A stretch of DNA of 64,000 nt from a bacterium (lineage in GTDB: Bacteria; Bacillota; Clostridia; Christensenellales; Aristaeellaceae): positions 1 through 64,000 of the forward strand of contig JAQXJZ010000112.1 of assembly GCA_029009515.1 (NCBI GenBank). Direction: 5' to 3'. A model generated the notes under the pieces. That model did not search any database, was not told the origin of the DNA, and saw nothing but the letters and a program-made list of their open reading frames with translations. This document shows positions 17,565-26,033 of this stretch, one piece after another. Position 1 is the stretch's first letter. The number at the start of each line of letters is the position of its first letter. The translations under genes and the position numbers were made by a program.

Positions 17565-18968
17565 ATGCACCGCTCAAGCGGGTTTCCCTGGAAGGGGTTT
17601 CTGAAACGAATCGCAGTCATCGCCATTCCGGTGGCGCTGCAGAACCTGCTGACCACCACCGGCAGCATGGTGGATACCATGATGATTGCGCCGCTGGGCG
17701 AGAACACCGTGGGCGCCATCGGCCTGTGCGCGCAGTTTTCGTCGCTCATGTTCAGCGGCTACTGGGGCTTTGTGGGCGGCGGCATGCTGTTCTTTGCCCA
17801 GTACTACGGCGCGAAGGATGACGACGGCATCGACCGCTCCTATGGCATCACCTTAAGCTGCATGATGACGGTGGCCTTCACCTTTGCCGCGCTTGCGCTG
17901 CTGGCCCCGGAGTGGGTCATGCGCGTGTATACGGACAAGGCGGCCATTCAGGAAATTGGCGTGCAGTACCTGCGCGTGATCGGCTTTGCCTATCCGCTGC
18001 AGATTTTCTCCATGGCCATGAGCGCGCTTCTGCGCTCCACGGAGCGCGTGCGTATCCCGTTCTATGCGGCCATCGCCTCCGTGTTTACCAATATTGCGCT
18101 CAACTGGGTGTTCATCTACGGCCGGTTTGGACTGCCGGCCATGGGCGTGCGCGGCGCAGCGCTGGCCACGGTGTGCGCGGCGTTTGTGAATGCTGCGGTC
18201 ATCCTGCTGTGCGCACGCGCGCAGAAGTACCCCTACCTGTTCCATTTCCGCAAGCACTTCCGCTGGAGCAAGGCGGCCATCGCCCTGTATCTGCAGCGCT
18301 GCTTTCCCATCATCTGCAACGAAGTGATGATCGGCGTGGCCAACATGGTCATCAACATGGTGCTGGGCCGCCAGAGCGAGCAGGCCATCGCCGCCACGGC
18401 GGTGTTCCGCACGCTGGAAGGCCTGGTAATCGGCTTCTTCGCCGGGTTCTCCAATGCCGCCTCCGTGCTGGTGGGCACCAGCGTGGGCGCTGGCGAACTG
18501 GAAACCGCCTACGAGCGCGCCAAGAGGCTGGTGTATCTGTGCGGCAGCTGCATCTTTGTGGTGTGCATTGCGCTGCTTTCGGTGCACAAGCCGCTTTTGA
18601 CCGCCATGAGCCTTTCGGGCGAATCCTTCCGCATCGGCGTGGGTATGCTGACCATTTACTGCGTGGCGGCGGTTATCCGCATGTGCAACTGGACGCAGAA
18701 CGACACCTATCGCTCCGCAGGCGACGCCACCTTTGGCACGGTGCTGGAAATTGTGTTCATGTACGCGCTGGTGCTGCCCTGCGTATGCCTGAGCGGCCTG
18801 TACTTCAAGGCTCCGTATCTGCTCATCTTTGCCTGCTGCTACATCGACGAGCCCATCCGTTTTGTGCTGATGCAGCGTCATATGTATTCCGGCAAATGGG
18901 TGCGCCCCGTAACGCCGGAAGGGCAGGCGGCGCTGCCGGCATTCAGAGAGCGCAGAAAAAAGAAATAG
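17565..18968 (+). CDS. MATE-family efflux transporter
   Basis: A 467-residue polytopic membrane protein with about 12 hydrophobic segments and two homologous halves, as expected of the MATE/DinF multidrug and polar-compound exporters. VALQNLLTTTGSMVDTMMI and GVRGAALATVCAAFVNAAVI are typical MATE segments. I start at ATG 17565, preceded by AAAGGAAAG; the ORF-track GTG at 17529 lies inside the upstream terminator. The substrate is unknown. In this setting after a beta-mannosidase it may simply be a separate gene. Confidence 0.9.
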   Translation: MHRSSGFPWKGFLKRIAVIAIPVALQNLLTTTGSMVDTMMIAPLGENTVGAIGLCAQFSSLMFSGYWGFVGGGMLFFAQYYGAKDDDGIDRSYGITLSCMMTVAFTFAALALLAPEWVMRVYTDKAAIQEIGVQYLRVIGFAYPLQIFSMAMSALLRSTERVRIPFYAAIASVFTNIALNWVFIYGRFGLPAMGVRGAALATVCAAFVNAAVILLCARAQKYPYLFHFRKHFRWSKAAIALYLQRCFPIICNEVMIGVANMVINMVLGRQSEQAIAATAVFRTLEGLVIGFFAGFSNAASVLVGTSVGAGELETAYERAKRLVYLCGSCIFVVCIALLSVHKPLLTAMSLSGESFRIGVGMLTIYCVAAVIRMCNWTQNDTYRSAGDATFGTVLEIVFMYALVLPCVCLSGLYFKAPYLLIFACCYIDEPIRFVLMQRHMYSGKWVRPVTPEGQAALPAFRERRKKK

Positions 18969-18973
18969 CCAAG

Positions 18974-19008
18974 AAACAGCAGCTGGTCACGGATCAGCTG
19001 CTGTTTTT
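18974..19008 (+). terminator. Bidirectional terminator between MATE gene and ATPase remnant
   Basis: AACAGCAGCTG and CAGCTGCTGTT flank a 9-nt loop, followed by TTTTT. Confidence 0.85.
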
Positions 19009-19011
19009 GGC

Positions 19012-19337
19012 TTAGTCAAAGTCACTGTGGTGTGCCATGAAAAAAACGAAATAGGCGCGCATGTTGGGCAGATGGGTCCATCTGTCCGGCGCGGGCGGCT
19101 GGGCGTCCATGTTGTACAGCTTTGCGCCTCTCGTGGCCAGCAGGAAGGGCGAATGCGTGGCGATGACGAACTGGCATCCGAAGAAGCGGGCGGAATCCGT
19201 CAGGTGCTGCGCAAGCTCCAGCTGCTTTTCGGCGGACAGGCTGTTTTCCGGCTCGTCCAGCAGGTGCGGCGCTGGTCGTTGATGAACCATTCGCGCTTGG
19301 AAAGGCTGGGCAGGGTGAAACGGCTGAGATAGATCAT
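19012..19337 (-). pseudogene. Decayed AAA/ABC-type ATPase with large internal deletion
   Basis: From ATG 19337 the frame gives MIYLSRFTLPSLSKREWFIN followed by DQRRTCW, which fits the N-terminus of an uncharacterised AAA ATPase family (FTLPS...F...RRTC). Immediately afterwards, in another frame, comes the C-terminal part HLLDEPENSLSAEKQLELAQ with Walker B, then ATHSPFLLA. The P-loop and everything between are missing. The junction lies in ACCTGCT, so an N-terminal and a C-terminal end have been fused by an out-of-frame deletion. The ORF track's 92-aa entry is only the C-terminal frame. Confidence 0.75.
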
Positions 19338-19340
19338 GGC

Positions 19341-21332
19341 TTATCTGGCATACCTTTCAAACCAGTCGGTGATTTCCTTCAGACGGCGCACGCGGTGACT
19401 GGGCTTGCCGGAACGGCTCAGCTCATGATTCTCGCCGTGGAACACGCACAGGCGCGCGGGCACGCCCCTGTCCACCAGCGCGGTGTACATCTGCAGGCCT
19501 TCGGCCAGCGGACAGCGGTAGTCCTCATCGGAGTGGATGAACAGCGTGGGGGTGACGGCGTTGGCGGCGTATTTGAGCGGCGAATGCTGCCACAGCTTTT
19601 CGGGGCTTTCAAAGGGATTGCCCGCGTTCTGATCCTCCGCAAAGGTAAAGCCGATGTCCGACACGCCGTAGAAGCTCAGCCAGTTGGAAATGGAGCGCTG
19701 GCTGGCAGCGCAGCAGAAACGGTCGGTGTGACCGATGATCCAGTTGGTCATGAAGCCGCCGTAGCTGCCGCCGGTTTCGCACACGCGCTTGGGATCAATC
19801 TGCGGATACGCCCTGAGCACCGCATCGGTGAAATCCATCAGGTTCTGGTAATCCGTCTCGCCATAGTGGCCGCGGATGTCCATGAAGGCGTTGTCGCGCC
19901 CGTCGCCGCCCTTGGGGTTGCAGTAGAACACAAAGTAGCCCATGTTGGCCCACAGCTGCATCTCGTGGTAGAACACGGGGCCGTAAACGGTTTTGGGGCC
20001 GCCGTGGATGTCCAGCACGGCAGGATAGGTCTTTTGGGGATCAAAATCCCTGGGCGGCAGCACCCACCCGCCGATGGTGAGGCCTTCGCTCTCCACGCTG
20101 AGCGGGACGGGCTGGGCCACATATGTATCACGGAGCACCTCGTCATTGAAGTGGCTCAGCTGGGTGAGTGTGCCGGTTTTGAGATTGCAGGCGTACAGCT
20201 CCTGCAGCTTCATCCCAAACAGGCCGATCACCAGCGCCTGATCGCTGCCTTCGCTCACGCTGAAGCAGTCTACGCTTCCGTCCCCGGTGAGCACCATCTC
20301 CATGCCGCCGTTTCGGTCGATGCGGCACAGGCTGGCATTGCCTTCGCGCGTGGTGACAGCGTAGAGCCATTCGCCCTTTGCCATGCGCTCGCGGCCTCCG
20401 CCAAGGCGGCAGTCGCTGCCCACGCTGCCGTACAGGCTGTATTCCTCCTGACGGATCACGTCCAGCGCGCCGTTGTGCACATCCAGACGGTACACCCAGT
20501 CGTTCTCATTCATGCCGTGACGCTCGCCGGTGGTGCCAAGCAGCCACACTTCATGATCCACTTCGATCATCTGGGACAGGGACAGCTTTTCGTGCTTCAT
20601 CACATCGCGCATTTCGCCGGTGCGCCAGTTGAGCGCGCGGATGCAGCAGCCCTGCAGGCTGGGCTTGGCACAGAAGGTTTCGCTGTCGAAGAGCACCTCG
20701 TCGCCGTAAATGAGCATGGAATGCACCATGGTCATGGGCTCGGTGATGCGCTCCACCTTCCACGGGTCGGTCGTGACCATGAACAGGGCGGTGCGGCGTT
20801 TGTTGATCACGCCGCGGCCGTTGAACCAGAAGGGGATCTCGTCGAACACCTCATAGTCCTTTTCATCCGCATAGGCCTTGTGTACCTGCTCGCGCTCCTC
20901 GTCGCTCATGCGGTAATAATCCGGCTGATTGGCGTCCATGCCGCCCAGCACGGCAAAGTGCGTGTCATCCAGCCTGCGGATCATGTGTGCACCAAAAGGA
21001 AGCGTGAAGGCGGGCTGCGCCTCGCCGCCGCGCAGATCCAGCACATGGTAGCTGGTGAAGGCCTCATGCTTTTCGGCACGCTTCTTTTCCTTTGCCGAGC
21101 GCACGGCGGGGAACAGCAGGCGGTTGTCATCCAGCCACAGGAAGCTGCTTTCCTTTCCAAGGGCGGTCAGGGGGCGGATTTCACCGTCGTAGAGATACAG
21201 GCGGCTTTCATAGCTGTTTTCCTCCTCGTTGGCATTGGATACCACAAAAGCACCCTTCTGGCCGTTTGGAGAATGCTCGATGGCGGAAAGAAAACGGTAT
21301 TGCAGAAAATCCTTCAGCTGAAGTTCATTCAT
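19341..21332 (-). CDS. S9-family prolyl oligopeptidase-like serine peptidase
   Basis: A 663-residue cytosolic peptidase with an N-terminal beta-propeller (residues ~1-400) and a C-terminal alpha/beta-hydrolase domain. The nucleophile elbow is GGSYGGFMTNW (Ser near 517), the acid lies in HSDEDYRCP, and the His in HGENHELSRSG. This is the acylaminoacyl-peptidase/dipeptidyl-peptidase (S9C) arrangement, which removes N-terminal residues or cuts short peptides. The ATG at 21332 has AAAGGAGAACC upstream. It is transcribed toward the ATPase remnant and probably stands alone. Confidence 0.92.
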   Translation of the reverse strand: MNELQLKDFLQYRFLSAIEHSPNGQKGAFVVSNANEEENSYESRLYLYDGEIRPLTALGKESSFLWLDDNRLLFPAVRSAKEKKRAEKHEAFTSYHVLDLRGGEAQPAFTLPFGAHMIRRLDDTHFAVLGGMDANQPDYYRMSDEEREQVHKAYADEKDYEVFDEIPFWFNGRGVINKRRTALFMVTTDPWKVERITEPMTMVHSMLIYGDEVLFDSETFCAKPSLQGCCIRALNWRTGEMRDVMKHEKLSLSQMIEVDHEVWLLGTTGERHGMNENDWVYRLDVHNGALDVIRQEEYSLYGSVGSDCRLGGGRERMAKGEWLYAVTTREGNASLCRIDRNGGMEMVLTGDGSVDCFSVSEGSDQALVIGLFGMKLQELYACNLKTGTLTQLSHFNDEVLRDTYVAQPVPLSVESEGLTIGGWVLPPRDFDPQKTYPAVLDIHGGPKTVYGPVFYHEMQLWANMGYFVFYCNPKGGDGRDNAFMDIRGHYGETDYQNLMDFTDAVLRAYPQIDPKRVCETGGSYGGFMTNWIIGHTDRFCCAASQRSISNWLSFYGVSDIGFTFAEDQNAGNPFESPEKLWQHSPLKYAANAVTPTLFIHSDEDYRCPLAEGLQMYTALVDRGVPARLCVFHGENHELSRSGKPSHRVRRLKEITDWFERYAR

Positions 21333-21378
21333 GTTCGGTTCTCCTTTCGATAAAGAGGAAGTAAATGTATGATAGTGC

Positions 21379-21408
21379 TTTACCAGCGGCTTGTCAATGT
21401 GGTATGAT
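21379..21408 (+). promoter_or_regulatory. Possible promoter of the downstream esterase gene
   Basis: A good TATGAT -10 box lies 28 bp before the RBS, with a weak TTTACC 18 bp upstream of it. Confidence 0.35.
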
Positions 21409-21441
21409 CAAAGAAAAGCCTCACTGAGGAGGAACGGATAA

Positions 21442-22326
21442 ATGAATGAAACCCGTGTGATTGCGCATAATCCCGATTTTCTTGGCATGGTGGATCTGAG
21501 GCCCGATATCGAGTTTGCCTGCCCGGACGGCGAGCGGCTGGCGCTGCAGCTGCTCAAGCCCATGTGGAAATCTCCTGAAGGCAAGGGATTTCCGCTGGTG
21601 GTATTCATTCAGGGCAGTGCGTGGCAGAAGCCCAACCAGTTCTGGCAGCTGCCGCAGCTCAGCCTGCTTTCCCGCAGGGGTTTTGTCATTGCCAGCGTCA
21701 CGCACCGCGCCTGCTGGACAGCCAAGGCGCCTGCCTTTTTGCAGGATGTGAAAAGCGCCATCCGCTTCCTGCGCGCGCATGCGGAGGAGTATGACATCGA
21801 CAAGGAGCGCGTATGCGCGTGGGGCACATCCTCCGGCGGCAACACCGCGCTGCTGCTGGGTTTGACGGGGGATGATCCCGCCTTTGAAACGGAGCTGTGG
21901 GCGGGTGAATCCACCCGTGTGCAGGCTGTGGTGGATTGCTTTGGCCCCAGCAATCTGGTCAATATGCTCCAGTCCGAACGCAGGCACGAGGAGTCGGAGG
22001 GCGCGGCGCTGTTCACTGCGCTGGCTGGCTGCCAACTGGTGGACGAGGATGGCGAACCCACGCCTGAGGGCGTTGCCGCGCTCAAGGTAATCAGCCCGGA
22101 ATATTATGTGGAAAAGGGCAGGAATCTGCCGCCCTTCCTGCTCCTGCACGGCGACGCCGACCCCGTGGTGCTCTATTCGGACAGCGACCGCATGCACGAA
22201 AAACTGACCTCCTGCGGCTACGAATCGCAGCTGGTGAAAGTGACGGATGCGCCGCACGAGGGTCCGTTCTGGTCGAGGGAGCTGCTGGAGATCATCTTCA
22301 GCTTCATTCAGGAGAAGATTGGCTAA
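21442..22326 (+). CDS. Alpha/beta-hydrolase (BD-FAE / esterase-lipase family)
   Basis: A 294-residue soluble hydrolase. VVFIQGSAW near residues 53-61 is the oxyanion-hole segment (equivalent to HGGGW), WGTSSGGNTALLLG near 133-146 is the nucleophile elbow, LLLHGDADPVV supplies the acid and DAPHEGP the His. This pattern fits the BD-FAE/esterase-lipase group that includes carbohydrate acetyl or feruloyl esterases, but the substrate is unknown. AGGAGG precedes the ATG. A terminator follows, so it is probably monocistronic. A role in deacylating imported plant oligosaccharides is only inferred from the glycosidase-rich context. Confidence 0.85.
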   Translation: MNETRVIAHNPDFLGMVDLRPDIEFACPDGERLALQLLKPMWKSPEGKGFPLVVFIQGSAWQKPNQFWQLPQLSLLSRRGFVIASVTHRACWTAKAPAFLQDVKSAIRFLRAHAEEYDIDKERVCAWGTSSGGNTALLLGLTGDDPAFETELWAGESTRVQAVVDCFGPSNLVNMLQSERRHEESEGAALFTALAGCQLVDEDGEPTPEGVAALKVISPEYYVEKGRNLPPFLLLHGDADPVVLYSDSDRMHEKLTSCGYESQLVKVTDAPHEGPFWSRELLEIIFSFIQEKIG

Positions 22327-22365
22327 GACTTCACACAACCATCACGCAATTCTAATGTACTTTTC

Positions 22366-22402
22366 AGCGCGCTCAAAGCTGGTTTTGGACGCGCTTTCTT
22401 TT
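22366..22402 (+). terminator. Probable terminator after esterase gene
   Basis: AGCGCGCTCAAA and TTTTGGACGCGCT can pair (imperfectly) and are followed by TTCTTTTCTT. Confidence 0.6.
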
Positions 22403-22421
22403 CTTGCATCCAAAGATATGG

Positions 22422-22427
22422 TATAAT
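22422..22427 (+). promoter_or_regulatory. -10 box ahead of the xpaC-telA cluster
   Basis: A perfect TATAAT lies 60 bp before the xpaC ATG. The matching -35 region (TTTCTT at 17 bp) is poor, so another factor or an extended -10 may be needed. Confidence 0.45.
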
Positions 22428-22486
22428 ACATCCCGAAAGGAGCCTGTGAAACGCTCCGATCGTCACTATGTTTGAAGGAGCCTGCC

Positions 22487-23335
22487 ATGAGCAAGAAGAA
22501 ATCCAAGCAAAAGAGCGGCTTTGGCCCGGGAGTACTCGCCTTTGGCGCGGTGTTTGCGCTGTATTCGGCCATTTTCCATCCGCACAGCCTGGGCGGATGC
22601 GTGCTGGCCGCCGCGCTCAGCGGCTTTGTCGGGGCCATCGTGCGCATTATGGCGCAGGGGCTGGATACCACGCAAAACCAGAAGACGCCGGAAAGCCTGA
22701 AAAAGGTGCAGGGCGAAACGGGCGATCCTGATGTGGACGCGCTGCTTGAAAAGGGCCGCGAGGTGATCACCGAGATCCGCAAGGAAAACGACCTTATCCC
22801 GGATTCCAGCCTGTCCTACAAGCTGGATATTCTGGAAAACCAGTGCGCCGAAATCTTCCGCACCGTGTACGACAAGCCCGAAAAAGCCTCGCAGATCCGC
22901 AAGTTCATGGATTACTACCTGCCCACCACCCTCAAGATGGTCAAGGGCTACCGGATGCTTGACGAGCGCGGCGTGACCGGCGAGGAAGCTGTGGCTGCGC
23001 GCAGGCGCATCGACGACGCGCTGGGCGTGGTGATTCAGGGCTGCTCCAAGCTGATGGATAAGCTCTATCAGGGCGACGTGCTGGATCTGACCACCGACAT
23101 TGACGTGCTGGAGCAGATGCTCAAGCGCGACGGTTTGGCCGAAGGCGATCTGGAGGCCGCCGCCCAGCAGGCGCGCAATGCCGCCCGCATCAACGAGGCC
23201 GCTGACCGCATCGCTGCGCAGAAGCGCGCGCAGGTGGTCAAGCCCTCGCAGACGGCCATGCCCCGCTGGAAGATGGACGAGCGCTTCCGCCCCTCCGGCG
23301 ATCAGGCCATGATGAACCGTCCCGAAGAAAAGTAA
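22487..23335 (+). CDS. xpaC: XpaC-like 5-bromo-4-chloroindolyl phosphate hydrolysis family protein
   Basis: A 282-residue protein starting at ATG 22487 (GAAGGAGCCTGCC upstream; the TTG in the ORF track lies inside this RBS). A basic N-terminus is followed by two hydrophobic segments (residues ~10-60), then an alpha-helical cytosolic domain with DVDALLEKGREVITEIRKEN and YYLPTTLKMVKGYRML, which are typical of XpaC. Despite its name the family's biochemical function is unknown. In many Firmicutes xpaC lies directly before telA, as here, and the pair is linked to cell-envelope or toxic-anion stress. Confidence 0.85.
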   Translation: MSKKKSKQKSGFGPGVLAFGAVFALYSAIFHPHSLGGCVLAAALSGFVGAIVRIMAQGLDTTQNQKTPESLKKVQGETGDPDVDALLEKGREVITEIRKENDLIPDSSLSYKLDILENQCAEIFRTVYDKPEKASQIRKFMDYYLPTTLKMVKGYRMLDERGVTGEEAVAARRRIDDALGVVIQGCSKLMDKLYQGDVLDLTTDIDVLEQMLKRDGLAEGDLEAAAQQARNAARINEAADRIAAQKRAQVVKPSQTAMPRWKMDERFRPSGDQAMMNRPEEK

Positions 23336-23367
23336 CGATTTTTTTGATGATACAGGAGGCAAAGAAC

Positions 23368-24561
23368 ATGACGGATAACAACGCGATCCAGACCCCCGTG
23401 CTCACCCTGAACCCCACCTCCGAGGCACAGGACAAGGCCGTGCTGGAGGAAGCCGCCGCCCAGATGGAAGCGCCCGCGCCCGCCGCGCATGACGTGGCCG
23501 AGGCTGCCAGCCAGGCCGTGCAGCAGATGGATACCTCCATGCTCACCGAGGAAGAAATGCAGGCCATCGATGCCTTCATCAGCCAGATTGACGTCAACAA
23601 CACCGATCACGTGCTGCTCTACGGCGCAGACGCGCAGAAGAAAATTTCTGACTTCTCCGATACTGCGTTGGAAGCTGTGCGCACCTGCGATACCGGCGAA
23701 GTGGGCGATATGCTCATCAAGCTGGTGGGCGAGATCAAGGGCTTCAACGAGACTGCCGAAAAGCCCAAGGGACTGGCCGGCCTGTTCTGGAACGCCAAGA
23801 AGGCCGTGGGCGACATGACCGCCAAGTATGACGAGGTGGAAGCCAATGTGGAAACCATCGCCACCGCGCTGGAAAGCCACCAGGTGCAGCTGCTCAAGGA
23901 CGTGGCCATGTTCAACCGCCTCTACGACATGAACACCCAGTACTTCAAGGAACTGACGATGTACATCATCGCCGGTGAAAAGAAGCTGAACGAAGTTCGC
24001 TCCACCGCGCTGCAGGAGCTCAAGGACAAGGCCGCCGCCAGCGGCGATGCCATGGACGCCCAGCGCGCCAACGATCTGGCCGCCAACTGCGACCGCTTTG
24101 AAAAGAAGCTGCACGATCTCAAGCTCACCCGTCAGGTGGCGCTGCAGATGGCTCCGCAGATCCGCCTTCTGCAGAACAATGACAGCCTGCTGGTGGAGCG
24201 TATCCAGAGCACGCTGTCCAACACGCTGCCGCTGTGGAAGAGCCAGATGGTCATCGCCCTTGGCATGCACCGCAGCCAGGAGGCCCTGAAGGCCCAGACT
24301 GCTGTGACCGACATGACCAACGACCTGCTCAAGAAGAACGCCGAATCCCTCAAGATCGGCACCATCGAGACCGCACGCGAGGCCGAGCGCGGCATCATCG
24401 ATCTGGAAACCCTCGTTTCCACCAACCAGAGCCTCATTGACACCATCAACGAAGTGATGAAGATTCAGGACGACGGCCGCACCCAGCGCCTGACTGCCGA
24501 GCAGCAGATGGCGCAGATGGAAGCCGAGCTCAAGCGCAAGCTGCTGGAGCTGCGTCACTGA
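23368..24561 (+). CDS. telA: TelA-like toxic anion resistance protein
   Basis: A 397-residue, Gln/Ala/Glu-rich alpha-helical cytosolic protein of the TelA/KlaA family. Residues ~60-395 hold the conserved domain, with AEKPKGLAGLFWNAKKAVGD near 130 and VALQMAPQIRLLQNND near 255-270. Family members are linked to tellurite resistance and envelope stress, mechanism unknown. GGAGG lies 9 nt before ATG 23368; the TTG start offered by the ORF track is upstream of this RBS. It follows xpaC by 32 bp and precedes a LemA-like gene by 27 bp, so the genes probably form one operon. Confidence 0.88.
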   Translation: MTDNNAIQTPVLTLNPTSEAQDKAVLEEAAAQMEAPAPAAHDVAEAASQAVQQMDTSMLTEEEMQAIDAFISQIDVNNTDHVLLYGADAQKKISDFSDTALEAVRTCDTGEVGDMLIKLVGEIKGFNETAEKPKGLAGLFWNAKKAVGDMTAKYDEVEANVETIATALESHQVQLLKDVAMFNRLYDMNTQYFKELTMYIIAGEKKLNEVRSTALQELKDKAAASGDAMDAQRANDLAANCDRFEKKLHDLKLTRQVALQMAPQIRLLQNNDSLLVERIQSTLSNTLPLWKSQMVIALGMHRSQEALKAQTAVTDMTNDLLKKNAESLKIGTIETAREAERGIIDLETLVSTNQSLIDTINEVMKIQDDGRTQRLTAEQQMAQMEAELKRKLLELRH

Positions 24562-24588
24562 TCGTAACGAAAGGACTGCAAGGGAAAG

Positions 24589-25131
24589 ATGAAATTCAAC
24601 CTGCCAACATGGCTGTGCGCGGTGCTTGCGCTGGTGCTGGTGGCCTTTGGCCTGGTGTTTGGCACCTGGTCGGGCTACCGCGAGGACCGCGCGGATGTGA
24701 CGGCGCTGCTGGAAGCCGATAACGGCCTGATGGACGTGCTCAGCTACCGCGCGGCGGATGGCCTCAACCTGTGCGTGGTGGCCAGGCGCCATCTGGGCGC
24801 GGACGATGCGGATGTGCTGGCGCTGGAGCAGAGCGCACGCGCGCTGCAGCAGAGCACAGACCTGAACGTGCGCCGCACCGAGGACGCGAAGCTGACCGTG
24901 AACGTGGCGGATGTATCCGCCAGGCTGAACGCTTCGCAGAGCTTTTTGGCCAGCCAGCGCGACCAGAAGTATCTGGAGATGCTGACGGCGGATCTCAACA
25001 ACCTCAAGGGCAGCACCGCCGTAACCGTGTACAACGAGGCGGCGCATGCCTTCAACCAGAAGCTGGGCGGCAGCCTGTTCGGCACGCTGGCTTCCATGCT
25101 GGGCGTGCAGGCATGCCCTGTGTATCAGTGA
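24589..25131 (+). CDS. LemA-like single-pass membrane protein
   Basis: A 180-residue protein with one N-terminal signal-anchor (WLCAVLALVLVAFGLVFGTW) and a helical extracytoplasmic domain. The C-terminal stretch YNEAAHAFNQKLGGSLFGTL resembles the conserved end of LemA proteins, whose function is poorly known. The match is partial and the protein is near LemA's usual length (~185), so I call it LemA-like. It is followed 10 bp later by a TPM-domain gene; LemA and TPM (YgcG) genes are frequent neighbours, which supports the call. Confidence 0.65.
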   Translation: MKFNLPTWLCAVLALVLVAFGLVFGTWSGYREDRADVTALLEADNGLMDVLSYRAADGLNLCVVARRHLGADDADVLALEQSARALQQSTDLNVRRTEDAKLTVNVADVSARLNASQSFLASQRDQKYLEMLTADLNNLKGSTAVTVYNEAAHAFNQKLGGSLFGTLASMLGVQACPVYQ

Positions 25132-25141
25132 GGTGAGCGGA

Positions 25142-25957
25142 ATGAAGAAAAGAGTATTCGTCCTTCTCCTCACGCTGATGCTGCTGGTGCCGCTTTGCGC
25201 CCTTGGCGCGCTGCGCATGCCCGAGCACCGCGGAACCGTGACCGACGACGCAAACGTGCTTTCGGCGCAGACGGTAAGCGATCTGAACAGCTATGCGCAG
25301 AAGCTGGCTGAAAAGGCGGATGTGAACCTGCATGTGGCGCTGGTGCACTTCCTGGACGGCGCCGAGGTGCAGAGCTACGCCAACACGCTGTTTGACCTGT
25401 GGGAGCTGGAAAACGATGATCTGCTGCTGCTTGGCGCGGCGGGCGAGGACAGCTTTGCCGCCGTCATGGGCAATGATGTGCAGAAGGTTCTGGGCAAAAC
25501 AAACGCCGAAAACCTGCTGTTCACCTCCTCGGAGTTCAGCTCCTTCTTCCGCACGCAGCAGTACGATGCGGCCATCGCCGCCTACTGCACGGCGCTCAAT
25601 GAACTGGTGCACAAGCAGACGGGCGAATCCATCCGCATGGACGGCCTGTTTGGCCAGGCGGCGGCGGATCCCATCCAGCAGGTGCAGCAGTACGGCAGCG
25701 CGCTTTGGAGCGACGTGATGCAGTCCATCAGCGAAAGCAGTCAGGACTACCTTGCGCATCACGAGCGCGAGGAGCGCGAGGAAAACGGCCTGACGGCGGG
25801 CGGCTGGATTGTGCTGATTGTGCTCATCGTCATCATGACGCGGCAGAGCAAGGCGCAGCGCCGCTACGGCCAAAGGCGCCGCAGCGGATGCCTGACGTGG
25901 ATTCTTGGCTTGTTTGGCCTGAATATTTTCATTGACTTCCTGCGCGGCAGGCGTTAA
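25142..25957 (+). CDS. TPM-domain membrane protein (YgcG-like)
   Basis: A 271-residue protein with a signal peptide (residues 1-22), an extracytoplasmic TPM domain (~residues 30-160; VTDDANVLSAQTVSDLNSYA is the usual start), a transmembrane helix (GGWIVLIVLIVIMT, ~220-235) and a basic cytosolic tail. TPM domains have been linked to phosphatase activity in plants and to photosystem or envelope maintenance; the bacterial role is unclear. The start has GAGGTGAGCGGA. It ends the xpaC-telA-LemA-like-TPM cluster. Confidence 0.82.
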   Translation: MKKRVFVLLLTLMLLVPLCALGALRMPEHRGTVTDDANVLSAQTVSDLNSYAQKLAEKADVNLHVALVHFLDGAEVQSYANTLFDLWELENDDLLLLGAAGEDSFAAVMGNDVQKVLGKTNAENLLFTSSEFSSFFRTQQYDAAIAAYCTALNELVHKQTGESIRMDGLFGQAAADPIQQVQQYGSALWSDVMQSISESSQDYLAHHEREEREENGLTAGGWIVLIVLIVIMTRQSKAQRRYGQRRRSGCLTWILGLFGLNIFIDFLRGRR

Positions 25958-25982
25958 AATTCCAAAGCATCTATTATTGTGC

Positions 25983-26005
25983 GGCAGGAGGCTGGTCCTC
26001 CTGCC
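25983..26005 (+). terminator. Hairpin between TPM gene and azlC
   Basis: GGCAGGAGG and CCTCCTGCC form a 9-bp stem with a 5-nt loop. There is no U-tract, so it may attenuate or protect rather than terminate. Confidence 0.45.
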
Positions 26006-26033
26006 GTCCATTCATCGGAAGAAGGCACACCTT

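Noticed and set aside
14785-17577. 930-aa minus-strand ORF antisense to GH2
   Set aside because: Shadow frame; the plus strand carries an intact beta-mannosidase.
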